A DNA stretch of 64,000 nucleotides from Deltaproteobacteria bacterium (GTDB lineage: Bacteria > Myxococcota_A > UBA9160 > UBA4427), in assembly GCA_029261835.1 (NCBI GenBank), contig JAJDAO010000067.1, positions 115,369 through 179,368 on the forward strand. The letters are read 5' to 3'. Under the pieces are notes generated by a model that saw nothing but the letters and a program-made list of their open reading frames with translations, did no database searches and was not told the DNA's origin. Made by a program: the position numbers and the translations under genes. Below are positions 51,856 to 60,783 of the stretch, one piece after another; position 1 is the first letter of the stretch; every line of letters begins with the position of its first letter.

Positions 51856-52950
51856 ATGCCTCCCAAGAAGACGTTCGCCATGGTGCTGACAGACAAGCGG
51901 TGCCTCGAGCCACGCGATCTGCCCATTCCAGACCTGACCGATGACACGGCGATTCTTCGCGTCGAGACCTGCGGAATCTGTGGCACCGACTACGAGCAGT
52001 TCCAGGGTGTACTGGGTGCTCAGACACCGACGATTCCCGGACACGAGCCCATCGGAACGATCGATGCGATCGGTGATAAGGCGGCCGAACGCTGGGGGGT
52101 GACGGTCGGCGACCGGGTCGCGGTCGAGAACATAGTCTCGTGCCGCTTCTGCCCACCTTGCCTCGCCGGCAAGTCGCAGCTGTGCCACAACAGACGCATC
52201 TATGCATTTGTCCGACTGACCGAGGGCCATGGGCTCTGGGGCGCGTATTCGCAGTACATGGTGCTGCACGGGAACACTGTCGTGCACAGGATTGATGCCA
52301 CATTGCCCGCTCCACTGGCCGCGCTCTTCAATCCCTTGGGTGCGGGCTACCGCTGGGCCGTGGAAATGCCGAGGACGAAGCCAGGAGACACCGTCCTCAT
52401 CCTCGGGCCCGGCCAGCGTGGACTCGCCAGCGTGCTCGCAGCCAAGGAGGCGGGAGCATCGCAGGTCATCATCACCGGGCTGACTGTGGATCGGCGCAAG
52501 CTGGCGCTCGCTCGCGAATTCGGTGCGGATACAGCCATCGACGTCGAGGAAGAAGACTTGACCGCGCGCGTTGCCGAGCTGACCGATGGACGCGGCGCAG
52601 ACGTGGTTTTGGAAGTGACGTCCTACTCCACTCAGCCGGTCACCGACGCCCTCGATGTCGTCTCTCAGGGTGGCACGGTGATTCTGGCCGGCATGAAGGG
52701 GTTCCGCAGCATTCCTGATTTCGTCTCGGACAAGATCGTGCTCAACGAAATCACGCTGCGCGGAGCGATTGGCGTGACCTCATCCGCCTATCGCAGTGCG
52801 ATTCGCCTGATCGAGTCACACAGCAAGCCGCTCGAGAAGATGCACACACACGACTTCCGCTTGCCCGACGCCGAGCTGGCAATTCGCACGCTCGCACGTG
52901 AGGTCGAGGGTGAGGATGCCATTCACTGTTGCCTGAATCCGGAGCACTGA
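51856..52950 (+). CDS. Zinc-dependent alcohol dehydrogenase
   Basis: A 364-aa medium-chain dehydrogenase with CGICGTDYEQF and GHEPIGTIDAIG (catalytic zinc), CRFCPPCLAGKSQLC (structural zinc) and LILGPGQRGLASVLAAKEAG (coenzyme binding). The ligand set suggests a threonine/sorbitol-type branch. It follows the LLM gene after 12 bases and precedes the double-hotdog gene by 2 bases, forming a tight three-gene unit. It may oxidise an alcohol intermediate of the same pathway. Confidence 0.92.
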   Translation: MPPKKTFAMVLTDKRCLEPRDLPIPDLTDDTAILRVETCGICGTDYEQFQGVLGAQTPTIPGHEPIGTIDAIGDKAAERWGVTVGDRVAVENIVSCRFCPPCLAGKSQLCHNRRIYAFVRLTEGHGLWGAYSQYMVLHGNTVVHRIDATLPAPLAALFNPLGAGYRWAVEMPRTKPGDTVLILGPGQRGLASVLAAKEAGASQVIITGLTVDRRKLALAREFGADTAIDVEEEDLTARVAELTDGRGADVVLEVTSYSTQPVTDALDVVSQGGTVILAGMKGFRSIPDFVSDKIVLNEITLRGAIGVTSSAYRSAIRLIESHSKPLEKMHTHDFRLPDAELAIRTLAREVEGEDAIHCCLNPEH

Positions 52951-52952
52951 CA

Positions 52953-53801
52953 ATGAACGCCGCACGCGATCAGATCCAATCCTCACCCTACTGGGAAGCG
53001 CTCGGCGCGGAATTCACCGAGTTGAGCGAGGAACGGGTCAAGCTCCATCTCCCCTTCCGCGAGGCGAATGCGAACCCCGGGCAAGCCCTGCATGGTGGTG
53101 TGGCGGCTTCGCTTGCGGCCATCGGCGGCGAGGCGGTCGCGCGTGCATGCATGAAGGCTGAGGCAGGTCCGTTCTACACGGCGAGCCTGCAGATCAGCTA
53201 TCTCTCGGCGGCCATCGGAGAGGCCGTCACGGCGGAGGCACGCTTGCTGCGACGGGGCAAAGAGCTCTGCTTCACGACAGTCGATATCCGGACGGACGTG
53301 GGCAAGCCGATCGCGCACTGCGCAGCGGTGATTCGCGCGGGGCACGGTGAGACGACGGCGGAGCGTGCCCCGGCGGCAGTGACGTTCGATGGCGCCGAGG
53401 TGGGACCGATGGCACCGCTCATCGAGGCGCTGCCGTTCGTGGCGGCACGCGGACTTCACATCGATCACATGGCCGACAGCCACGCGAGAATCTCGATGCC
53501 GGAGCGACCTGCGAACCGAGCCACGGGCGGCGGCGTGCACGAGGGAGCCGTGCTGGCGCTGCTCGATACGACCGGCGCCATGGCGGCATGGGCTGCTGTG
53601 CCGGCAGGCATGCACAAGGCGTCGACACCCGCATTGCAGGTGCAGCTCCATCGCCCGCCGCCGGCGGGCGGCGTGGTCGCACACGCGCGCCTGATACAGC
53701 GCGACCGGGAGACATTCTGGAGTGCCGTCGACTGCGTCAGTCAGTCGGATGGTCAGGTGTTCGCACAAGGAACCGTGATGTATCGCATCGTGGTTGCTTA
53801 G
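52953..53801 (+). CDS. PaaI-like thioesterase, two fused hotdog domains
   Basis: A 282-aa protein with two tandem hotdog domains. The N-terminal domain (residues ~1-140) has NPGQALHGGVAASLAAIGGE and FYTASLQISYLSAA. The C-terminal one (~150-282) has GGGVHEGAVLALLDTTGAMA and ALQVQLHRPP. The LHGG/VHEG positions correspond to the helix that binds CoA in PaaI thioesterases. The ATG at 52953 has GGAG 8 bases upstream and starts 2 bases after the dehydrogenase stop. It probably hydrolyses an aryl- or acyl-CoA in the pathway. Confidence 0.87.
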   Translation: MNAARDQIQSSPYWEALGAEFTELSEERVKLHLPFREANANPGQALHGGVAASLAAIGGEAVARACMKAEAGPFYTASLQISYLSAAIGEAVTAEARLLRRGKELCFTTVDIRTDVGKPIAHCAAVIRAGHGETTAERAPAAVTFDGAEVGPMAPLIEALPFVAARGLHIDHMADSHARISMPERPANRATGGGVHEGAVLALLDTTGAMAAWAAVPAGMHKASTPALQVQLHRPPPAGGVVAHARLIQRDRETFWSAVDCVSQSDGQVFAQGTVMYRIVVA

Positions 53802-53878
53802 CCACCGAGTGCTCGGCTCTCGGATCGGGTTTCTTGCGGGACGACAATGTGACGAGAAGGTGACGAGAAGGAAGGCAC

Positions 53879-54949
53879 ATGAAGCTCGGAATGCTCCACC
53901 TGCTCGAAGACCCCGTCGGCAAGACAGAGCATGAAATAGTCAGAGAGCAGTTCGAGCTGATGCACGCAGCCGAAGATCTCGGCTTCGACTCGATCCAGCC
54001 GGCCGAGCACCATTTCAGCGAGTACGGCTACCTGGCTTCGCCTCAGGTCTCACTTGCGGCGGTCGCCGCCCGCACGAAGAGGATTCGACTCGGGACCGGT
54101 GTCGTCGTGCTTCCCTTCCACAATCCAATCCGGGTCGCCGAAGATTTCGCACTGCTCGATCTGCTGAGCGACGGTCGCATTGACCTGGGCGTTGGTCGCG
54201 CATACCAGCCGGCGGAATTCGCCGGATTCGGCGTCGACCGAACGAAGTCCCGCGAGGTATTCGACGAAGGTGTGAGGCTGATCCAGAAGTGCTGGACCGA
54301 GGATCGTGTGACGTTCGACGGCAAGCACTACCAGGTCGAAGATCTGTGCGTGCGCCCCAAGCCTCTGCAGCAGCCACACCCGCCGATCTACATGGCGTGC
54401 CTTTCTCCCGAGACCTTTGCCATCGCCGGGTCCCACGGCTTCAACATCTTCATGTCGAGCGCATTCGGGCTCCAGGCCGACCAGGCCAAGGCGGGGATCG
54501 AGGCCTACCGCACGGCGCGCTCCGCGGCTGGCTTCGACCCCGACACCGGCGCCATCTCTAATCTCTTCATCATCTACGTGGCCGACAGCATGGAGCAGGC
54601 GCGGGCGGAGTTCAGAGGCCCGGTCACCGGGCACTACAGGACCACCGCCCAGTACGCGTCGCCACCTGACAACCAGCCGGCGGTCGCCGGCCACGAGCGG
54701 TATCAAGACTCACGGAGAGTCGCCAGCGCGGTCGAGTTCGACGACCTGCTCGACAGCCCCGTTCTGGTGTGCGGTGATGTCGACCACTGTGTAGAGCGAG
54801 TCGCACATCTGGCGCGCGATTTCGGCTTCGACGAGATGCTGTGCTGGACCCGTATTGGCAGCATGGAGCGCATGAAGGTGCAACACGCGATGGAGCTGAT
54901 CAGTGGCAAGGTGATTCCGGCTGTCGAGAAGGAGCTGGAACGGGACTAG
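53879..54949 (+). CDS. LLM class flavin-dependent oxidoreductase
   Basis: A 356-aa luciferase-like enzyme: LGFDSIQPAEHHFSEYGYL, TKRIRLGTGVVVLPFHNPIR and GRIDLGVGRAYQPAEFAGFG. The N-terminal FDSIxxAEHH is typical of the alkanal/nitrilotriacetate group. Immediately upstream is an 11-base direct duplication (TGACGAGAAGG twice, 53850-53871) that creates two purine-rich ribosome-site-like stretches. The stop codon TAG lies in the CTAG at the edge of a perfect hairpin repeat. Confidence 0.9.
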   Translation: MKLGMLHLLEDPVGKTEHEIVREQFELMHAAEDLGFDSIQPAEHHFSEYGYLASPQVSLAAVAARTKRIRLGTGVVVLPFHNPIRVAEDFALLDLLSDGRIDLGVGRAYQPAEFAGFGVDRTKSREVFDEGVRLIQKCWTEDRVTFDGKHYQVEDLCVRPKPLQQPHPPIYMACLSPETFAIAGSHGFNIFMSSAFGLQADQAKAGIEAYRTARSAAGFDPDTGAISNLFIIYVADSMEQARAEFRGPVTGHYRTTAQYASPPDNQPAVAGHERYQDSRRVASAVEFDDLLDSPVLVCGDVDHCVERVAHLARDFGFDEMLCWTRIGSMERMKVQHAMELISGKVIPAVEKELERD

Positions 54950-54999
54950 AAGCTATCTCATGAACCCCGGACCGAGCCGGGGTTCATGAGATAGCTTCT
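54946..54999. repeat. Perfect 23-bp hairpin repeat after CTAG
   Basis: AGAAGCTATCTCATGAACCC continues to CGG (54948-54970), with loop ACCGAG, and the exact reverse complement ends at 54999. The stem is 23 bp with a 6-base loop. It directly follows, and overlaps, the TAG stop of the LLM gene. A partly decayed copy lies at 35270. It may be a REP-like palindrome or the fused ends of a transposable element, and could also end transcription. Confidence 0.7.
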
Positions 55000-55102
55000 C
55001 AGCTTCGTCGTGCCCCGGAGCGCGAGCCCACCCGCGGGCTCACCAGGCAGATTGGAGCGACACTGATGACTCGCGGTTGGGCGTGGGCTATCGGTACGGC
55101 GT

Positions 55103-56599
55103 ATGAAACGACTCATCATCGCATGCCTGCTCGTCGCTCTCGTGGTGATCAGCTGTTCGCTCATATGGCCCGAGCGATTCGCGATCAATGCACCGGTGGC
55201 ACATCTTCTGTGGGGGCGCGGCGGCGGCACTCCGGATGCCGTCACTCTGGAGGCGCGTTTCCACCCGCCGGCGGGCTTCGGAGTGCAGCTCTGGGCTGAA
55301 GAGCTGCCCAACGTGCGCTGGATGAAGCCGACGCCGCTCGGCAACCTGCTCGTCAGCCTTCCGCGCGCAGGTGAAATCAAGCTCGTGCGCGGCGATGAGG
55401 ACGGCGACAGCCGAGCCGACGGCGTGGACGATCTGCTCGACGGCCTGAACCGACCGCACGGTATCGAGCTCGTTGGCGACTGGCTCTATGTGGCTGAGAC
55501 CGACGCGATCGGCCGGATACGCTTCGACGACGCGACGCGAACGGTGAGCGGGCCGTTCGAGCGCATCCTCACGGGCCTGCCCGGCGGCGGCAACCACTGG
55601 TCGCGCACGATCCGACTCGGACCCGACGGCTGGCTGTACTTGTCCGTCGGTTCGAGCTGCAATGTATGCGACGAGGAGGACGACCGACGAGCCGCCATCC
55701 TGCGACTTCGACCCGACGGCAGCAGTGTCGAGACGTACGCAACGGGACTGCGCAACTCTGTCGGTTTCGACTGGCGCCCCGGAACCCCGCAGCTCTTTGC
55801 CACCGACAATGGACGTGATCTGCTCGGCGACGACTTCCCGCCCTGCGAGCTCAATCGCATCGTCGAGGGCGGCTTCTATGGCTGGCCGATCGCGAACGGC
55901 GACCGCATCGCCGACCCCGACTTCGGCGCGGGCCAGGCGGAGCGGATCGCGGCTTCTATCCCACCCGAACATGCGTTCCGCGCACACAACGCACCTCTCG
56001 GCATCACGTTCGTGCGGGGGGCCCGGGCGCCGCGGGCCTACCGCGGAGCGGCCCTCGTCGCGCTGCACGGCTCATGGAATCGTACGCACAAGGACGGCTA
56101 CAAGGTCGTCTCGCTCCACTGGCAGCCAGACGGAAGCATCGTGGAACGCGACTTCTTGAGCGGCTTTCTGATGGATGAGGACGTCATCGGTCGCCCGGTC
56201 GATGTCGTCGAGGCAGCCGACGGTGCATTCTTCGTGAGCGATGATTACGCAGGCGTGATCTACCGAGTGGCGCAGGGTGCCGCCAATACGGCGCACGCCA
56301 CTCACCGCCGGGCGGCACTGAGCTCGGACCCGCTGGCGGCCATTCCCGCAGCAGAGCGGGGCGCGAGCAGCCGACGCGGCGAGGCACTGTGGTCCGAGCA
56401 CGCCTGCGCGGGCTGCCACGTGGCGGAGCAGGCTGCGCAAGGCGTGGTGGTTCGGACTTTGGGAGGACTCGCGAGCCACTACGACGTCGCCGCGCTCGTG
56501 TCCTACCTCAAGACGCCGATTCCGCCGATGCCGATCGTCCCACTCGACGAGCAGGCGCAGCGCGATGTCGCGGTCTACCTGCTCTCGCGCTTTCCCTGA
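55103..56599 (+). CDS. PQQ-type sugar dehydrogenase fused to cytochrome c
   Basis: A 498-aa exported protein. The N terminus is a hydrophobic signal ending VVISC, which fits a lipobox (Cys18), so it is possibly a lipoprotein. The central ~370 residues form a six-blade propeller like soluble glucose/aldose dehydrogenase (GSDH/YliI): NRPHGIELVGDWLYVAET, GGGNHWSRTIRLGPDGWLYL and NEL-like ELNRIVEGGFYGWPIANGD. At the C terminus C435-AG-C438-H439 binds a c-type heme. It would oxidise a sugar or alcohol in the periplasm and pass electrons onto the heme domain. Its stop is immediately followed by a repeat end. Confidence 0.85.
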   Translation: MKRLIIACLLVALVVISCSLIWPERFAINAPVAHLLWGRGGGTPDAVTLEARFHPPAGFGVQLWAEELPNVRWMKPTPLGNLLVSLPRAGEIKLVRGDEDGDSRADGVDDLLDGLNRPHGIELVGDWLYVAETDAIGRIRFDDATRTVSGPFERILTGLPGGGNHWSRTIRLGPDGWLYLSVGSSCNVCDEEDDRRAAILRLRPDGSSVETYATGLRNSVGFDWRPGTPQLFATDNGRDLLGDDFPPCELNRIVEGGFYGWPIANGDRIADPDFGAGQAERIAASIPPEHAFRAHNAPLGITFVRGARAPRAYRGAALVALHGSWNRTHKDGYKVVSLHWQPDGSIVERDFLSGFLMDEDVIGRPVDVVEAADGAFFVSDDYAGVIYRVAQGAANTAHATHRRAALSSDPLAAIPAAERGASSRRGEALWSEHACAGCHVAEQAAQGVVVRTLGGLASHYDVAALVSYLKTPIPPMPIVPLDEQAQRDVAVYLLSRFP

Positions 56600-56619
56600 C
56601 TAGGAGCCTGACCCAAGAC
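56600..56619. repeat. Solo end of the MITE terminal repeat
   Basis: CTAG followed by GAGCCTGACCCAAGAC is identical to the left 16 bases of the MITE termini at 19354. Only one end is present. The CTAG contributes the TAG stop codon of the convergent minus-strand gene, and the repeat itself encodes that gene's last residues (LGSGS). Confidence 0.6.
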
Positions 56620-57661
56620 CGAGGGCGGAGAAGTCGCCCCACATTGCGGCCCAGAGATCGCCGAATCCGAGATCGCCGCTACCGCGATCGCGCCGGAAGT
56701 GGCGGACGGGCTCACGCAAGCGGCCGCGTGCATCGAAGACACCGCGCACGCCCCACAATCCCTGCGCGGGACGACCCGGCAAGCCGTAGCGCAGGTCTTC
56801 GAGCTCGACGATGAAGTCATCACCGCTCTCGATCACCCGCCCCGTTATCTCCTCCATGGCGAACCAAGTAAAGAGAGCGCCTTCCGGTGTGCGCTTGAGC
56901 GCTTCGATCATCGGGTGGCGCATCTCACGAAAGCTCTCGAGGACGGGCCCGCCCGGACGCAACGGCGTGTAGAGCCCGACCCGCACCTCGTCACCGTTCC
57001 TCACGACGACGCGTCGCAGGTAGGGCTGCAGGATCGTCGGGTAGACTCGAACGACAGCGTCGCGCTGCCCCCCGGAGGCGAGCGCGACTTGCACTTCTAC
57101 CTCGGCCCGGTCGTTGAGCCACACACCGTAGATCATGTACGACCACGAGAGCGCCAGTGCGACGAAGCCGGCAAGGCGCACGCGCTGGATATCGCGGCGC
57201 CAGAGGAAGCCCGCGATGAGCCCGGCGATGAGAATTCCCGAGTAGATCGGGTCGATGATGCCAAGGCCGTGCCACGCTACACGCAGCTGTGAGAACGGAG
57301 CGAATAGCTGAGTGCCGTAGACGGTGAAGACATCGATCAAGGGGTGCGTGAAGAGCGCCATCACAAAGAGCGCCATCCAGGCGCGCAGTGGTCCCGGGTC
57401 GCTCCGCCCGCGCCAACGTCGAAACCGCCACAGCAGCCACCCGAGCAGAGGCCCCACGACCGGACCGAAGAACAGAGAGTGCGTGATGCCGCGGTGGTAG
57501 CGAAACTCCGCGAACGGTCCCGCGACGGCGATCGCCAAGACATCGAGGTCGGGGAGCACGCCCGCCACGGCCCCCCACACCAACGCTCGGCGCCCCAGAC
57601 GGTGCGAGAAGCCGGCCTGACCAACGGCAGCGCCGAGTAGAGCCTGCGTGACGGTCTCCAT
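56600..57661 (-). CDS. YdjM-like membrane-bound metal-dependent hydrolase
   Basis: A protein of about 353 aa with an N-terminal YdjM/DUF457 domain: LLGAAVGQAG, GAVAGVLPDLDVLAI, YHRGITHSLFFGPVVG and THPLIDVFTVYG. The HxxxTHS and HPLxD histidines and aspartates are the metal ligands of this family. Four or five helices cover residues ~10-190. The soluble C-terminal part (VEVQVALASGGQRDAVVRVY) lies on one face of the membrane. Its last codons are in a repeat end shared with the MITE. Function is undefined beyond predicted hydrolase. Confidence 0.8.
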   Translation of the reverse strand: METVTQALLGAAVGQAGFSHRLGRRALVWGAVAGVLPDLDVLAIAVAGPFAEFRYHRGITHSLFFGPVVGPLLGWLLWRFRRWRGRSDPGPLRAWMALFVMALFTHPLIDVFTVYGTQLFAPFSQLRVAWHGLGIIDPIYSGILIAGLIAGFLWRRDIQRVRLAGFVALALSWSYMIYGVWLNDRAEVEVQVALASGGQRDAVVRVYPTILQPYLRRVVVRNGDEVRVGLYTPLRPGGPVLESFREMRHPMIEALKRTPEGALFTWFAMEEITGRVIESGDDFIVELEDLRYGLPGRPAQGLWGVRGVFDARGRLREPVRHFRRDRGSGDLGFGDLWAAMWGDFSALGLGSGS

Positions 57662-57745
57662 GCTGGGAGGGTAGCCGTCATTGAGCTCGCTGTGCATTCA
57701 GCCGAGCGAGGCCCGGCCCGCAGAGCCGAGCTGTGTCTCTTCGGC

Positions 57746-59347
57746 TCAGCGCTCCGTGTGGATGCCCGCCTTGTCCCGTTCGAATCGTTCCAGCAGGAAA
57801 CGCTCCTGAGGCTTCTCGGAGGCGGTCTTGGGAATCTCGTCGACGACCTGCAAGTAGCTGGGCACGAAGTTCGGCTCGAGCCCCGCCCGACAGGCTGCGA
57901 AGACTGCGGGGATATCGATCTCCACGTTTTCGCTGGGCACGATTGCGGCCACGACATCCTTCTCACCCGGAGCGCCCGAGGCCGCCTCGACGCCGTAGAC
58001 GAAGACGTCGGTCACGTGCGGATGCTCGGCGATCACGGCCTCCACGAAGCCTGGGTTGACGAAGTCGCCGTTGTGCCGGAGGCCACCCCCCTTGCGATAG
58101 TCGAAGTAGAACCAGCCCGCCTCGTCGCGGTGGCAGACGTCTCCGCTCCGCAGCCAACCGCCCCAGGTCTTCTTGTCGGACGCTTCCTGATTGCCAAAGT
58201 ACTCGACCTTGGGACGCGTTCCGTCGGCGGCACGCGAGATCAGCTCGCCCGGCACACCGGGCGGGCACTCGTTGCCCTCCTCATCGACGATCTTCATCTC
58301 CGAGTTCGGCGGCGGCTTGCCAAAGCTCCCCACCGGCCCGTCGCCGAGATTGATCGCCAGCCCGCCCTCCACGGCGCCGTACCCCTCGATGATGCGAAGG
58401 TCGAAGCGTTTCTCGAATCTCTCCCAGATCCCCGCCGGCATGCCGGCGGCGAACACCCGGCGCACGGGGTTGTCGGCGTCGTCGTCGCGCTCCGGCTCGC
58501 TGTAGACCGCAGTCGACATGCCCCCCAGTAGATTGAACAGCGTGCAGCCATATTTGCGCGTGACGTCCCACAGCCGCGACTTGGTGAACTTGCGACTGAA
58601 TACGGCCCGTCGTCCCAGAACCAGAGACGGCGCCAACGTCAGCAGCTGAGCGTTTCCGTGCGTCAACGACAGCCCGGTGTACGGCCGCTCGTCTTCCTCC
58701 CAGCGCAGCAACATCGCAATTGCCGATGCTTCGACATAGCGGCGCACCGCCATCACGACGCCCTTCGGATCGCCCGTGGTTCCGGAGGTGTAGATGATCT
58801 CGAAGGGATCCTCCGGGCTCTCGCCTCGCACATCCACGATGCGAAGAGGCTGGTCGAGAACGGCAGCCAGCGGCTCTGCACCCCGGGCGTCACCGGTCGG
58901 CATGACGCCGGGCTCCTCACCGCTCTCGAGCACCAGCACCCAGCCGACATCCGGTGCCCGATCTCGTACCTCGTCGACTTGTGCCAGAGCGTGATCGGCA
59001 CAGAGGACGCCCTTGCAGCCCGAGTTGCGCAGCGTGTAGGCGAGCTTCTCGCCACGCGTTCTCGGATCGATCGGAACGAATACGCAGCCCGTGATCGAAG
59101 TCGCGATCATCGCCTCGATGAATTCCGGATGGTTGCGCATCAGGAGCGCGAAGCGGTCACCTCGCTCCATACCTCGGGCGATCAGCCCGGCCGCAATCCG
59201 GTGAGCGTTCTCGAATAGCTGGGCATAGGTCCGGATCTCATCCTCGCGAACCCCTCCCCCTTCGAACGTCACGACATCCAGGTCCGACTTCGTCTCAGCG
59301 TGCGATTGCATCAGATCAGCGAGGATCAAGAGGTTGGGCTCGCGCAT
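57746..59347 (-). CDS. AMP-dependent acid-CoA ligase (CaiC-like)
   Basis: A 533-aa adenylate-forming enzyme with IIYTSGTTGDPKGVVMAVRR, the acceptor motif VEGGLAINLGDGP (in place of YGxTE), and GGWLRSGDVCHRDEAGWFYF. The C-terminal catalytic lysine lies in KTASEKPQERFLL rather than the classic GKILK. The pattern is nearest to crotonobetaine/carnitine-CoA ligases and related short-acid ligases. It is a lone minus-strand gene beside a nitroreductase. Substrate unknown. Confidence 0.87.
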   Translation of the reverse strand: MREPNLLILADLMQSHAETKSDLDVVTFEGGGVREDEIRTYAQLFENAHRIAAGLIARGMERGDRFALLMRNHPEFIEAMIATSITGCVFVPIDPRTRGEKLAYTLRNSGCKGVLCADHALAQVDEVRDRAPDVGWVLVLESGEEPGVMPTGDARGAEPLAAVLDQPLRIVDVRGESPEDPFEIIYTSGTTGDPKGVVMAVRRYVEASAIAMLLRWEEDERPYTGLSLTHGNAQLLTLAPSLVLGRRAVFSRKFTKSRLWDVTRKYGCTLFNLLGGMSTAVYSEPERDDDADNPVRRVFAAGMPAGIWERFEKRFDLRIIEGYGAVEGGLAINLGDGPVGSFGKPPPNSEMKIVDEEGNECPPGVPGELISRAADGTRPKVEYFGNQEASDKKTWGGWLRSGDVCHRDEAGWFYFDYRKGGGLRHNGDFVNPGFVEAVIAEHPHVTDVFVYGVEAASGAPGEKDVVAAIVPSENVEIDIPAVFAACRAGLEPNFVPSYLQVVDEIPKTASEKPQERFLLERFERDKAGIHTER

Positions 59348-59423
59348 GCCACTGCTCCTATCGGGTCGAAACCGTTACACCGGAATGCCAGACCAGAGTC
59401 GGCTCGGGGTGCCGGGCTCCGAG

Positions 59424-60218
59424 CTACAGAATGCCGTCTCCCTTGAGGCCGAGGGCGTGCTTCATGAACTCGAGCTCATCGTCGCGATCGGGCAGTGGCC
59501 CCGGGGTTGTGAACACTCCGTCGCGCGTGAGCTGATCGACGACCTTCTCGTCACGAGGGAAAGGCGTGTCGAAGTGATCCAGGTGGAACAGCTCCTCGAA
59601 GTCCATACGGGGGCGCTGGCCGCCAGCCTCCCAGTCCTCGAGCGGATAGCCGACTGTCTGAAGCAGAAGCAGCCGTGCCGGCTCGGGCACGCCGAGCGCC
59701 TTCAGGATATCCGGGCCCTTGGGTGTGCCGAGGCAGCAGGTCCCGAGACCCAGCTCGTAGGCCATCAGCGTCGCCTGGGCGATACCCTGGCCGCAGTCGA
59801 TCTCGTTGAGACCCGGCTGCTTGAGGGCCTCCTTGATCCCATCAAAGAGCGGAATCAGCTGCTCCTCGAGCGCTCGCATGCGGTTCTCTGGACCGCCAAA
59901 CCCCATCGCGCCCGCCGCAGTCACCGCCCGTACGCGATCGGCCTGGCTGTCGACGGCCGCTGGCTGCACGTACCAGACGATGATGACCGGAGCGATCTGG
60001 AGCTGCCAGCCGAGCAGGATCGCCTGGATCTCCGCCAGGACCTCGGGCGAAGCGCTGTCGCGGAAGACGGCAACGCCACGCAGGCTCTGCACGTTTCCCC
60101 AGTGCGAGGCAATGCGTGCCGCCTCGAACATCATCTGAATCTTCTCGCGTTCGACCGGCTTGTAGGGCTTGAGAAACCGGATCGATCGCCTGCGGCCAAT
60201 CACTTCGCGTAGCTCCAT
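59424..60218 (-). CDS. Nitroreductase family protein
   Basis: A 264-aa FMN enzyme: MELREVIGRRRSIRFLKPYK starts with the family RRSIR motif, AARIASHWGNVQ places the FMN-phosphate loop, and ATLMAYELGLGTCCLGTPK is the central conserved helix. Ribosome site AGGGAG precedes the ATG at 60218. The protein has an unusual C-terminal extension (~50 residues, ending LGLKGDGIL). It may reduce nitro compounds, quinones or enoates. Confidence 0.9.
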   Translation of the reverse strand: MELREVIGRRRSIRFLKPYKPVEREKIQMMFEAARIASHWGNVQSLRGVAVFRDSASPEVLAEIQAILLGWQLQIAPVIIVWYVQPAAVDSQADRVRAVTAAGAMGFGGPENRMRALEEQLIPLFDGIKEALKQPGLNEIDCGQGIAQATLMAYELGLGTCCLGTPKGPDILKALGVPEPARLLLLQTVGYPLEDWEAGGQRPRMDFEELFHLDHFDTPFPRDEKVVDQLTRDGVFTTPGPLPDRDDELEFMKHALGLKGDGIL

Positions 60219-60783
60219 GTCGGGCTCCCTTCTCTCCGTCGATTTCGTGGCGACCCGCGGTCGTCCCTCGAAGCATGCCACAAGAGTCACCGGTCGAGCA
60301 CGAGGTCGAGAAAAGCCTCCGAAACCGCGTTCTGAACGGCTCTCTCCGGGCTGCGCCCCGCCCAGACGGCCCGGGTGATGCGCTCCCTGTCGATCCGGAG
60401 CGTTCATGGCGGCGGTTCGGGTCGGGGCCGACGCCGAGTGAGCCCAGAAGCACCACCTGGCAGCCCGCCTCGACATGCCGTGGGTGATCGTCCCGACGGG
60501 CTGCCTGACGCCTCTGATGAAGATGTTCTTCGCGTGAGTATGCGAATACATCGGAATCATGGGTTCTCTTCGGTCCCCCCAGCTATCTGTTCGGCACACT
60601 TGATTGTGAAAGTGCCTTCGATGTCGCAAGAGCGCATCGAAAGCTCGTGTTGCGAAGCCGGCGTATCGGCACGCTCTATTGATGACTCTCGCGATTATCC
60701 GCCAGATCGCTACGATAGACGGCCAGTCGCAGCGCTCGGATGAGCGCTCTCTTCTGCAACGCCAGCAAGCGAAAGAGTCAGCC
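60219..60783. other. Long divergent intergenic region
   Basis: About 565 bases separate the nitroreductase (-) and LLM (+) genes. No full gene is supported. One minus-strand frame reads RITRAVWAGRSPERAVQNAV followed by SEAFLDLVLDR and a stop, which looks coding-like but is only about 38 codons with no start, so it may be a remnant. The right-hand half (60500-60780) is more AT-rich and probably holds the promoter of the LLM gene. Confidence 0.4.

Noticed and set aside
60300..60420. Coding-like 38-codon frame before the nitroreductase
   Set aside because: Ends RAVQNAVSEAFLDLVLDR and looks protein-like but has no start and is too short to assign; mentioned as a possible remnant only.
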